A stretch of DNA of 8,783 bases from Dysgonomonas sp. Lineage in GTDB: Bacteria; Bacteroidota; Bacteroidia; Bacteroidales; Dysgonomonadaceae. This document shows, piece by piece, positions 1-5,879 of this stretch. Each line of letters starts with the position of its first letter. The stretch's first letter is position 1. The notes below the pieces were generated by a model. That model was not told the origin of the DNA. It saw nothing but the letters and a program-made list of their open reading frames with translations, and did no database searches. The translations under genes and the position numbers were made by a program. Location: NCBI GenBank assembly GCA_030151105.1, contig JASLEN010000295.1, forward strand, positions 1-8,783, written 5' to 3'.

Positions 1-20
1 AAAGAGGCTGTCCCAAAAGG
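1..20 (+). repeat. IS1182-family left terminal inverted repeat
   Basis: Reads aaagaggctgtcccaaaagg. It matches the reverse complement of 1725-1744 (aaaggagctgtcccaaaagg) with mismatches only at positions 5 and 6. The true end could lie further left, outside the window, but the matching right-hand flank diverges after 1744. Confidence 0.85.
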
Positions 21-40
21 GAATCAGCCTCTTACTTTTT
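2..40 (+). terminator. Hairpin with T-rich tail in the IS left end
   Basis: Arms 2-10 (aagaggctg) and 25-33 (cagcctctt) pair perfectly, and the inner tccc/ggga (11-14 with 19-22) extends the stem to 13 bp around an aaaa loop with a two-base bulge. A T-rich tail (tactttttt) follows. This has the shape of an intrinsic terminator and would block transcription entering the transposase gene from outside. The function is inferred. Confidence 0.5.
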
Positions 41-94
41 TGGATTATTCGTTAAAAAATCGTATCTTAACGTTGCACAACAATCTCAAAAGCA

Positions 95-1711
95 ATGACT
101 AAGATAGTATTTAAGCCCCTAACTTCCAACCAAAATGTTCTGTTTCCCAGTAATCTTTTGGAACATATTCCAGTTAACCACCCCGTTTTGATTGTCAATC
201 AGATCGTTGACCAACTCAATATTGATTGTTTATTATCCAAGTACAAAGGGGGAGGAACCAGTGCCTATCATCCACGTATGTTACTCAAAGTGCTGTTTTA
301 TGCCTATCTGTGCAATATCTATTCTTGTCGGAAGATAGCCAAATGCTTGCAGGAGAACATTTACTTCATGTGGCTCTCAGGCAAAAGTTGCCCTGACTTT
401 CGCACGATCAATCGCTTTCGTGGTGAAGGATTGAAAGAGGATATCAAAAGTTTATTTACTCAACTTGTACTTTTATTACAAGAATCAGGATATGTAAGTT
501 TAGAAGTACAATATATTGATGGTACAAAGATTGAATCTGTATCCAACAAGTACTCTTTTGTTTGGCGAGGGAGTGTTGAAAAGTATAAGACCAGACTAGA
601 ATCTAAAATCAGAACCATTTTGTCTTTAGTTGACACACATATCGAACAAGACAAGCAAACAGAGAAGTTGGATGATACCCCCAAGCCTATTGATAGTAAT
701 CTACTTAGTTCAAAAGTCAAAGAGTTGAATGCTCGTTTGGACAAAATGGATAAGATTGAGCGTAAACAGGTTCAACAACTACAGGATGATTATCTTCCTC
801 GTTTAAAGAAATATGAACACCAACTCGAAACATTGGCAGATCGTAACTCTTACAGCAAGACAGATACAGACGCTACCTTCATGCGCATGAAAGAAGATCA
901 TATGAAAAATGGTCAACTCAAACCAGCCTACAATGTGCAGATAGCTACCCAAAATCAGTTTATAACCAATCTGGGTATTTACAGACGGGCAGGAGATACA
1001 GCTACTTTACTTAGTTTCTTGAAAGACTTTAAGGACTCCTACCACAAGCAGGCAAAAACAGTTGTAGCTGATGCAGGCTATGGTTCAGAAGAGAACTACC
1101 AATGGATGGAAGACAATAATATTGAAGCTTATGTCAAGTACAATTACTTTCACAAAGAACAAAAACGGTCTTTTACAAAAGATGTTTTCAATGTTCGTAA
1201 CCTATTTTATAATCAGCAGAAAGACTTCTATATCTGTCCAATGGGGCAAAAATTAATGAATATCGGACAAAAGAAGAACAAATCTGATTTAGGTTATAAA
1301 TCTATAGTTAGTTGTTATCAAGCTCAAAATTGTAATGGGTGTCCGTCCAGAGGGTTGTGCCATAAATCGAAGAATAACAGGATAATAGAAGTTAACTATA
1401 GGTTGAATCAATACCGAGAAAAAGCCAAAGAAAGGCTCATGAGTGAAACAGGAATATACCATAGAGGTAGGCGGTGCATAGAGCCTGAAGCCGTATTTGC
1501 TCACATTAAATCAAACAATAAGTTTAACAGATTTACATTGAGAGGATTAGAGAAAGTAAAACTAGAGTTTACCCTACATGCTATTGCTCATAATTTAAGG
1601 AAATTAGCCCAAAAGGCTAGTTTCTGTGCGTGCATATATATTTTAGCCAAGAATAAGACTAAATCAAGTAAAAAGAAAATATTTACATCAAACTATAAAA
1701 TCTGCGCATAA
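95..1711 (+). CDS. IS1182-family DDE transposase
   Basis: A 538-residue transposase that catalyses cut-and-join of the surrounding insertion sequence. The N-terminal part (about residues 20-125) resembles the DUF772/InsH-type domain. The catalytic DDE residues appear to be D142 (YIDGTK), D326 (VVADAGYG) and E465 (in EPEAVFAHIK). Between the second and third lies a cysteine cluster (C381, C407, C413, C416, C422) typical of the DDE_Tnp_1_6 type, probably metal binding. A charged, probably coiled segment spans about residues 160-245. The length is normal for the family and no frameshift is seen. The ATG at 95 is the first start after the inverted repeat; no Shine-Dalgarno sequence precedes it, as is common in Bacteroidota. 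The last 30 residues are lysine-rich and of low complexity. Confidence 0.92.
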   Translation: MTKIVFKPLTSNQNVLFPSNLLEHIPVNHPVLIVNQIVDQLNIDCLLSKYKGGGTSAYHPRMLLKVLFYAYLCNIYSCRKIAKCLQENIYFMWLSGKSCPDFRTINRFRGEGLKEDIKSLFTQLVLLLQESGYVSLEVQYIDGTKIESVSNKYSFVWRGSVEKYKTRLESKIRTILSLVDTHIEQDKQTEKLDDTPKPIDSNLLSSKVKELNARLDKMDKIERKQVQQLQDDYLPRLKKYEHQLETLADRNSYSKTDTDATFMRMKEDHMKNGQLKPAYNVQIATQNQFITNLGIYRRAGDTATLLSFLKDFKDSYHKQAKTVVADAGYGSEENYQWMEDNNIEAYVKYNYFHKEQKRSFTKDVFNVRNLFYNQQKDFYICPMGQKLMNIGQKKNKSDLGYKSIVSCYQAQNCNGCPSRGLCHKSKNNRIIEVNYRLNQYREKAKERLMSETGIYHRGRRCIEPEAVFAHIKSNNKFNRFTLRGLEKVKLEFTLHAIAHNLRKLAQKASFCACIYILAKNKTKSSKKKIFTSNYKICA

Positions 1712-1714
1712 CAA

Positions 1715-1744
1715 AAAGAGCCATCCTTTTGGGACAGCTCCTTT
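1715..1744 (-). terminator. Hairpin in the IS right end, possible terminator for the ATPase gene
   Basis: Read on the minus strand, gagc and gctc pair, then a tg/tg mismatch, then tcc/gga around an a-rich loop, followed by a T run. The inverted repeat folds back on subterminal sequence just as at the left end. It sits 42 bases past the ATPase stop codon and could end that transcript. The stem is short, so this is a weak call. Confidence 0.35.
1725..1744 (-). repeat. IS1182-family right terminal inverted repeat
   Basis: The reverse complement reads aaaggagctgtcccaaaagg, 18 of 20 identical to the left end at 1-20. Similarity stops at 1724/21 inward and the outside flank (aatgtatact) cannot be compared. 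Confidence 0.85.
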
Positions 1745-1785
1745 AATGTATACTATATGAATATAAATAAAACAATAATTAGTCC

Positions 1786-3108
1786 TCACATATCCTCCAA
1801 TCCTAAACACCTACTCTCAATATTATATTTCGGCAACACCTTATTTTTCAGATGCTCCACTTTTGAGGCGAACAATTCAGGTTTAAAATTTTTCTTTTGT
1901 CGTTTCACCTCTACTAGCACAGCTTGATTCTTCTCAAGTTTGAGGGTGACAATATCTATTTCATTTAGATTTCCTTTCAATTCCCACCACGAGCCAATGT
2001 CTTTATATTTGAAGCTTTCGGCAAATTGTTGTTTGAAATATCGCTCTAACATTCTCCCAGTATATGTGGTGTAGTCATCCGTTACAATTTTTTGTAAACC
2101 TTGAAAGTTCTTAATCTCAATAAGTGAACGATGTCTATCAAAGTAGTTGAACCAAAAATGTAGGAAGTTATCTTGAATTTCATAACGAACTGCCTGTGTA
2201 CCTTCTTTAGCCAATATAGGACGCTGGCGAACGATAATATTATAATCTTCAATCAATCTTTTCAACTGTCCACCAATACTTTTATTGCCCAATGCAGATT
2301 CTATTTCGGGCTGAGTGTTAATGCCACCCGAAATGGCACTAAGTATAGAAAAATAAGTTGCATAGTTTTTCCCAAATTCTTCAATCAATAGATTTTTTCC
2401 TTCATCTGTGAATGAAGAATTATCTCGAATCATAAATTCAATCATCTCATTCACAGACAACATGCCATTATCACAAAATAGCTCTACATACTTCGGAACT
2501 CCTCCTGTGAAAGAATAAAGAGCTAGCAAATCATCATTATTGTAGTTCAGTCTATGGTCTGTCATTATCTCTTTCAAGGTTGTTAAATCGAAAGCCGAGA
2601 GTTTGATAATATTGTCAGCACGTCCAAAAAGTGGCTCTTTGGAATTTTGAAAAATCTTCTGCATCAAGGAATATATCGAGCCACTAACCACCAAATTCAT
2701 CTTGGTTTTGTTTCGATATTGATCCCAAATATTTTGCATATCGCTATAAACCGACTCATTGATGTTATAAAACTCTTGAAACTCGTCTATAACTAAGTTA
2801 AAAGCTTTGTTGGTGGCAATCTCCATCAAGTATTGGAATAGCGAACGAAAAGTTTGAATCTCAGCAGGTACAAAAGTATCCAATGATTGAGTAATTGTAG
2901 TGATAAACTCAGTGCACAGAGTAGCCTCATTCTTCCGCCCTACAAAGAGATAAACTGTAGGAGTATCTTCCACAGCCTTCATGATAAGGCTCGTTTTTCC
3001 AATTCGTCTGCGACCAGTCAACACAGTCAATCGAGAGTGATCTGTGAATGACAAATTTTGTATTCTTCGCAGTTCAGCTAGTTCTTTTGTTCTATTGTAG
3101 AATTTCAT
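1786..3108 (-). CDS. AAA ATPase with DUF234/PD-(D/E)XK-like C-terminal domain
   Basis: A 440-residue protein of the archaeal-type ATPase (PF01637) plus DUF234 (PF03008) architecture, common in Bacteroidota and archaea and of uncertain role. Walker A is GRRRIGKTS (residues 32-40), Walker B is FNLVIDEF (103-110), and a sensor-like NLVVSGS (138-144) and the TGGVP motif (201-205) follow. A winged-helix-like middle precedes the C-terminal domain, where WWELKGNLNEIDIV and VLVEVK (E383, D385, E400, K402) resemble a PD-(D/E)XK nuclease core. I start at the ATG at 3108; a TTG at 3120 would add four residues but is a weaker start. The gene is transcribed alone, converging on the IS1182 element, and is probably cargo or a stand-alone gene. 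Length is normal and no lesion is seen. A DNA-related function is inference only. Confidence 0.85.
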   Translation of the reverse strand: MKFYNRTKELAELRRIQNLSFTDHSRLTVLTGRRRIGKTSLIMKAVEDTPTVYLFVGRKNEATLCTEFITTITQSLDTFVPAEIQTFRSLFQYLMEIATNKAFNLVIDEFQEFYNINESVYSDMQNIWDQYRNKTKMNLVVSGSIYSLMQKIFQNSKEPLFGRADNIIKLSAFDLTTLKEIMTDHRLNYNNDDLLALYSFTGGVPKYVELFCDNGMLSVNEMIEFMIRDNSSFTDEGKNLLIEEFGKNYATYFSILSAISGGINTQPEIESALGNKSIGGQLKRLIEDYNIIVRQRPILAKEGTQAVRYEIQDNFLHFWFNYFDRHRSLIEIKNFQGLQKIVTDDYTTYTGRMLERYFKQQFAESFKYKDIGSWWELKGNLNEIDIVTLKLEKNQAVLVEVKRQKKNFKPELFASKVEHLKNKVLPKYNIESRCLGLEDM

Positions 3109-3120
3109 ATTTAAAATCAA

Positions 3121-3155
3121 TTACGCGCGTAACAGTTACGACTGTAACAAAAATA
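3121..3155 (-). promoter_or_regulatory. Palindromes and possible -7 box upstream of the AAA ATPase gene
   Basis: A perfect 12-bp palindrome, TTACGCGCGTAA (3121-3132), lies 12 bases upstream of the ATPase start codon. A second inverted repeat, gttac/gtaac (3135-3139 with 3144-3148), follows. On the minus strand 3155-3148 reads TATTTTTG, matching the Bacteroidota -7 consensus TAnnTTTG, but I see no good -33 TTG at the right distance. The palindromes would fall in the 5' leader, where a repressor could act. The -7 box is weakly supported. Confidence 0.4.
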
Positions 3156-3211
3156 ACAATAAATTCTAAATGGACATAAGAATAAACTTTCTTTTTACTT
3201 TTCACAAAAGA

Positions 3212-3295
3212 ACGGAAAGCTAATAAAACACCAAACTCAAGCCCTAAAGGGTTTTCTAGTCAGAAAAAGTTTGTCTTATTTATTCTGCTTTCCGT
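3212..3295. repeat. Large imperfect inverted repeat in non-coding DNA
   Basis: Arms 3212-3237 and 3268-3295 are near-complementary: acggaaagc pairs with gctttccgt exactly, aataaa with tttatt, and caaact with agtttg, separated by small mismatches. The loop contains a smaller palindrome, ccctaaaggg (3242-3251). It lies between the HTH operon and the ATPase gene, both on the minus strand, and belongs to neither. It could be a terminator-like RNA fold for the HTH transcript, a small MITE-like repeat, or an element end. Apart from this and the palindromes near 3121, I see nothing else in 3109-3358. Confidence 0.6.
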
Positions 3296-3358
3296 AAATA
3301 ATAGTTGCCAGTGAAAAAGAAAAATAATATTGGATTGGTGGCGTTGCGGAAGTGGCTG

Positions 3359-3658
3359 TTATTCCCATGCTTTGTAATAGTTGCTATTCAACAGGTTTTC
3401 AATATCTGAATACTTGTAGAGTATCTTCCCCTCTAATTTATAGAACGAAATTCGCCCTTTATCTCTGTAATCTTGCAGAGTGCGCAGGCTGATGTGTAGC
3501 ATTTCGCAAACTTGATTATTGTTCAAATAGCGATCTTGATTTGCAGAAGAAGAAAGAGCCTCCATACCCAATTCTAGATTTGTTGTGGCTTCTTCGATGG
3601 CTGATAAGATGTCTTTTATCTCATCAGAATTGGTATTAATGATGTTGTTTGATTCCAT
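3359..3658 (-). CDS. Excisionase-like helix-turn-helix protein, second gene of the pair
   Basis: A 99-residue protein with a C-terminal MerR/excisionase-type winged HTH (HTH_17, PF12728) at about residues 44-92: YLNNNQVCEMLHISLRTLQDYRDKG, then a wing around FYKLEGKILYKYSDIENLL. The N-terminal 40 residues are polar, probably helical and without a known motif. I choose the ATG at 3658, one base after the stop codon of the upstream gene (TAA-t-ATG); an upstream ATG at 3688 would overlap that gene by ten codons. Such proteins act as recombination directionality factors or regulators in Bacteroides mobile elements. Which role applies here is not shown, and no integrase is in the window. Confidence 0.83.
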   Translation of the reverse strand: MESNNIINTNSDEIKDILSAIEEATTNLELGMEALSSSANQDRYLNNNQVCEMLHISLRTLQDYRDKGRISFYKLEGKILYKYSDIENLLNSNYYKAWE

Positions 3659-3659
3659 A

Positions 3660-3932
3660 TTATTGTGATGATTTTGATTTTTCGACAAACAATTTTACGT
3701 CTGCCAATTTATAATAACATTTGTGCCCGATTTTGCAGTAAGCCAATAAGCACTTATCTCTATATGACTGTAAAGTGCGAAACGAGATATTTAACATTTC
3801 ACAAACTTCTTGATTATCTAACCATTCTTCGTGGCGAAGATGGCGAGTAAAATTTCGACTCTTTTCAAGCAGATTGTCCACCCGAGTTTTAATTTTTTCT
3901 AGCATTCTGCTATCAATAATTTTCAATTTCAT
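3660..3932 (-). CDS. Excisionase-like helix-turn-helix protein, first gene of the pair
   Basis: A 90-residue protein with an HTH_17/excisionase-like domain at about residues 36-85 (WLDNQEVCEMLNISFRTLQSYRDK, then a wing around AYCKIGHKCYYKLADVKLF). It shares the V-CEML-IS-RTLQ-YRDK core with the next gene, so the two are paralogues, probably a tandem duplication. An AAAGGA Shine-Dalgarno-like sequence lies shortly before the ATG at 3932, and a promoter-like pair lies upstream at 3971-4001. The downstream gene follows after one base, so translation is probably coupled. It faces away from the mobilization genes across the repeat-rich region, which may be its binding target; that is inference. 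Confidence 0.85.
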   Translation of the reverse strand: MKLKIIDSRMLEKIKTRVDNLLEKSRNFTRHLRHEEWLDNQEVCEMLNISFRTLQSYRDKCLLAYCKIGHKCYYKLADVKLFVEKSKSSQ

Positions 3933-3970
3933 AATGAATCCTTTTTAAGTTGTTTTTTTAGCTTCTTCTG

Positions 3971-4001
3971 CAAATGAAAATAGAATATTTCGTTATATCA
4001 A
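3971..4001 (-). promoter_or_regulatory. Possible Bacteroidota-type promoter for the HTH operon
   Basis: On the minus strand a TTG (4001-3999) is followed after 20 bases by TTCATTTG (3978-3971), one base away from the TAnnTTTG -7 consensus. Spacing fits the 19-21 bases usual for this promoter type. Transcription would start near 3964, giving a leader of about 30 bases. Confidence 0.45.
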
Positions 4002-4111
4002 TGGTTGGCAGTTGAGTGGCATCATTTGTCCGCTATTGTCTCCATTTGTCACTTCAAAAGTCTGCTTTTTAACATTTGCATACAATCTGCAAACTCAGAG
4101 ATTGAGTGGAT

Positions 4112-4138
4112 TCAAGTTCTCAATATTAAACTCATTAA
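4112..4138. repeat. Diverged copy of the palindrome at 5535-5558
   Basis: Bases 4121-4138 (CAATATTAAACTCATTAA) match 5541-5558 (CAATGTTGAACTCATTAA) at 16 of 18 positions. The left arm has decayed here (aagttct). A second exact copy of the half-site TGAGTTCAA lies at 4175-4183. This suggests a shared binding site on both sides of the repeat array. Confidence 0.5.
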
Positions 4139-4365
4139 GATGTTCAATACAAAAATCAATAGTTCAATAACAAGTGAGTTCAATACATATTTCAAGAGTG
4201 ATGTCAATAGAGCAATCAGTAATGATGTATAATCATTCAAACAGTCGCTCAAATAATTGCTAGAATATTTGGACAGATAATTCATCATTCAATTGAGTAA
4301 CTAATCGTTCAAATAATCAGTTGAAAAAATACATACTCATCTAATCATTCAACTGAATGTTCAAA

Positions 4366-4371
4366 TAATTA
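4366..4371. repeat. Left target-site duplication of the IS982-family element
   Basis: TAATTA directly abuts the left inverted repeat and is repeated at 5397-5402 directly after the right inverted repeat. Removing the element and one copy rejoins gttcaaataatta with atcaagcaatt. Confidence 0.75.
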
Positions 4372-4389
4372 ACGTGAGTTCGACATAAG
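4372..4389 (+). repeat. IS982-family left inverted repeat
   Basis: ACGTGAGTTCGACATAAG; 17 of 18 bases match the complement of 5379-5396. Its GTGAGTTC core also occurs by chance or relationship at 4174-4181 in the flanking repeats. Confidence 0.85.
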
Positions 4390-4474
4390 AAAACATAAAT
4401 AAGTCTAGCATTTTATTTAATAAATGATTATATTTATATATCTGACTATTAAATAATTACCAATAATAAGCTCC

Positions 4475-5374
4475 ATGCTAGACACCTATAAAATTACAGA
4501 AATATATTATCAAATTGATGAATTTTATCAAAAATATGTTCAAACTCTTGAGGCTTCGACTATTAAAAGTCCTAAATTGAGAAACCGAAAGTTCAGAATG
4601 TCTGATAGCGAAATCATGTGTATCTTAATCTTATTTCACTTAAGTGGTTATCGCTGTTTAAAACATTTCTATCTAAGACACGTACAGGTTCATTTAAAAG
4701 ATTTGTTTCCCAATTTAGTATCATATAATAGATTTGTAGAACTTCAGAGCAAGGTTGCTGTTGCTTTAACCTGTTTCTTGAAAACTTGTCAATTAGGAGA
4801 GTGTACAGGAATTACTTTTGTTGATTCAACAACAATTAAGGTCTGTCGTAATCAAAGAATACATAATCACGCTGTATTCAAGGATATAGCAGAACGAGGT
4901 AAAAGCTCAATGGGCTGGTTCTATGGATTCAAACTTCATTTGATATGTAACGAAAAAGGAGAGATTCTTAACTTTACGTTCACCATAGGTAATGTAGATG
5001 ATAGAAAACCTCTTATTGCTACGAACTTGCTGAGAGGTGTCTTTGGTAAGCTTTTTGGAGACAAGGGGTATATTGGTGAAAAATTATTCAAAGAACTCTT
5101 TTTTAATGGAATACATTTGGTTACGACTGTCAAAAGAAATATGAAAGAAAGGTATAGACCCCTTAACGACAGGATTATACTTAGAAAGAGAGCAATTATC
5201 GAGACTATTAATGATGAGCTAAAAAATAGCTGTCAAATAGAACATACTAGACACCGAAGCTTCAACAATTTTATTATGAATGCCCTTTCTGCGATATCAG
5301 CATATTGCTTTTTACCAAAAAAGCCTGCAATCAAAGTTGAGTTTGAAAGACAGCCTCAGTATAGTTTATTCTAA
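4475..5374 (+). CDS. IS982-family DDE transposase
   Basis: A 299-residue transposase, normal in length for the IS982 family, with no frameshift. The catalytic residues are probably D117 (TFVDSTT), D196 (FGDKGYIG) and E243 (RAIIETINDELK). The SSMGWFYGFKLHL segment (144-156) and the NVDDRKPL segment (173-180) are further features of this family. The N-terminal 100 residues form a helical DNA-binding region. The start is the ATG at 4475; it lacks a clear Shine-Dalgarno sequence, and the leader back to the left inverted repeat is about 100 bases of very AT-rich DNA. The gene ends five bases before the right inverted repeat. It acts only on its own element and has no role in mobilization of the host element. 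Confidence 0.93.
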   Translation: MLDTYKITEIYYQIDEFYQKYVQTLEASTIKSPKLRNRKFRMSDSEIMCILILFHLSGYRCLKHFYLRHVQVHLKDLFPNLVSYNRFVELQSKVAVALTCFLKTCQLGECTGITFVDSTTIKVCRNQRIHNHAVFKDIAERGKSSMGWFYGFKLHLICNEKGEILNFTFTIGNVDDRKPLIATNLLRGVFGKLFGDKGYIGEKLFKELFFNGIHLVTTVKRNMKERYRPLNDRIILRKRAIIETINDELKNSCQIEHTRHRSFNNFIMNALSAISAYCFLPKKPAIKVEFERQPQYSLF

Positions 5375-5378
5375 AATC

Positions 5379-5396
5379 CTTAGGTCGAACTCACGT
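5379..5396 (-). repeat. IS982-family right inverted repeat
   Basis: The reverse complement reads ACGTGAGTTCGACCTAAG and matches the left end except for one base. Confidence 0.85.
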
Positions 5397-5402
5397 TAAT
5401 TA
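5397..5402. repeat. Right target-site duplication of the IS982-family element
   Basis: TAATTA, identical to 4366-4371 on the other side of the element. Confidence 0.75.
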
Positions 5403-5534
5403 ATCAAGCAATTAACTGCAATTCATACACAAACTATTATTCCCTAAAAAAGCAATTTACAGCCAGTTAGAGTAAAGCAATACATGCTTAGAGGAGTCTC
5501 TAGTATACATAAATAAGATTTTATTTCTTGTGAG

Positions 5535-5554
5535 TGAGTTCAATGTTGAACTCA
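5535..5554. promoter_or_regulatory. Perfect palindrome over the DUF3408 start codon, operator candidate
   Basis: TGAGTTCAATGTTGAACTCA consists of two perfectly complementary 9-base arms with a 2-base centre. The ATG of the DUF3408 gene (5543-5545) sits at the centre. A protein bound here would block transcription just inside the gene, and in RNA the hairpin would hide the start codon. A partial copy at 4112-4138 and a half-site at 4175 support a protein-binding role. The binding protein is unknown; the HTH pair or DUF3408 itself are candidates. Confidence 0.6.
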
Positions 5555-5863
5555 TTAATTATTGAAGAGATGAAACAAATCGAAATGACAGAAGAAGAAT
5601 ACAAAGAATTGTTTTGCAAGGAAAAACGAATTCGAAAACGTATGGTGCTCTATGTAAGTGTAGAAACTCATAGCAAATTCAAACGCTTGGCATATACTTT
5701 TAGAAAAGAATTTGCAACAGTCACATCTACGGTAGACGCTATTTTGTGGCATTGTTTACAGACAAACAAAGACTTGTTGAATCGACTAGTGAGAGAAGAT
5801 GAAGAAGAGTGTTATCGCTCATTTAAAGCTTGGATAAATAATGAATCAGACTCCGCAGAGTAG
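5543..5863 (+). CDS. DUF3408-family mobile-element protein
   Basis: A 106-residue protein resembling DUF3408, a family found next to mobilization and ParA-type genes in Bacteroides conjugative and mobilizable elements (some are called TraB-like). The core, at about residues 20-85, runs Y-ELF, then RIRKRMVLYVSVETHSKFKR, then a VTSTVDAILWHCLQ helix and LLNRLVRED. The strand-then-two-helices order suggests a ribbon-helix-helix DNA-binding fold. I choose the ATG at 5543; GTG at 5534 would add three residues and ATG at 5570 would remove nine. The start codon lies inside a perfect palindrome. It is the first gene rightward of the control region. In related elements a ParA gene often precedes DUF3408; none is present here. 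The role is probably regulation or partition of the element, inferred from context. Confidence 0.75.
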   Translation: MLNSLIIEEMKQIEMTEEEYKELFCKEKRIRKRMVLYVSVETHSKFKRLAYTFRKEFATVTSTVDAILWHCLQTNKDLLNRLVREDEEECYRSFKAWINNESDSAE

Positions 5864-5879
5864 CCAAAATCAGCTCCGC

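Larger units (their letters stand above)
1..1744 (+). mobile_element. IS1182-family insertion sequence, apparently complete
   Basis: An insertion sequence bounded by 20-base terminal inverted repeats at 1-20 and 1725-1744, which match at 18 of 20 positions when one is reverse-complemented. It encloses a single full-length DDE transposase gene. The family call rests on the transposase architecture (N-terminal DUF772-like domain, DDE core, cysteine cluster) and the size of about 1.7 kb. The target duplication cannot be checked because the left tip is the first base of the window. The right tip lies 41 bases from the 3' end of the convergent ATPase gene, so that gene was not interrupted. Intact ends and ORF suggest a recent or still active copy; activity is inference. 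Confidence 0.88.
4053..4371. repeat. TTCAA-rich iteron-like repeat region
   Basis: TTCAA occurs at 4053, 4111, 4143, 4163, 4179, 4191, 4236, 4288, 4308, 4348 and 4360, all on the plus strand. A composite unit is visible three times: ATCATTCAA, a spacer, then TCAAATAATT or TCAAATAATC, starting at 4232, 4284 and 4344. The spacer is 8 bases in the first and third copies and 16 in the second. The region lies between the divergent HTH and DUF3408 genes and contains no convincing gene; a 75-codon open frame at 4005-4232 is not credible. Protein-binding iterons for replication, partition or regulation are possible. The function is unknown. Confidence 0.6.
4372..5396 (+). mobile_element. IS982-family insertion sequence, complete
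   Basis: A 1,025-bp element with 18-bp terminal inverted repeats (ACGTGAGTTCGACATAAG at 4372-4389; the complement of 5379-5396 differs at one base), a single intact transposase gene, and a 6-bp duplication (TAATTA) on both sides. The size, the AC tip and the transposase all fit the IS982 family. It inserted into the repeat-rich control region between the HTH and DUF3408 genes in the same orientation as the mobilization genes, separating the DUF3408 start from most upstream sequence. The well-preserved ends suggest recent insertion. Confidence 0.9.

Noticed and set aside
460..744. Antisense open frames within the IS1182 transposase gene, and similar shadows in the IS982 transposase, relaxase and ATPase genes
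   Set aside because: They lie fully opposite well-supported genes and show no domain, motif or ribosome site.
3109..3120. TTG at 3120 as the start of the AAA ATPase
   Set aside because: It would add only four residues, and the ATG at 3108 begins directly at the conserved FYNRTKEL segment.
3659..3688. Upstream ATG at 3688 for the second HTH gene
   Set aside because: It would overlap the preceding gene by ten codons with a low-complexity N/H-rich start; the ATG one base after the preceding stop is the more natural coupled start.
4005..4232. A 75-codon plus-strand open frame in the repeat region
   Set aside because: It has a non-ATG start, no ribosome site, low-complexity content produced by the TTCAA repeats, and stops soon recur in frame; it looks like chance.
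4053..4371. Repeat array as a CRISPR
   Set aside because: Units are short and degenerate, spacers are 8-16 bases, and there are no cas genes; not a CRISPR layout.
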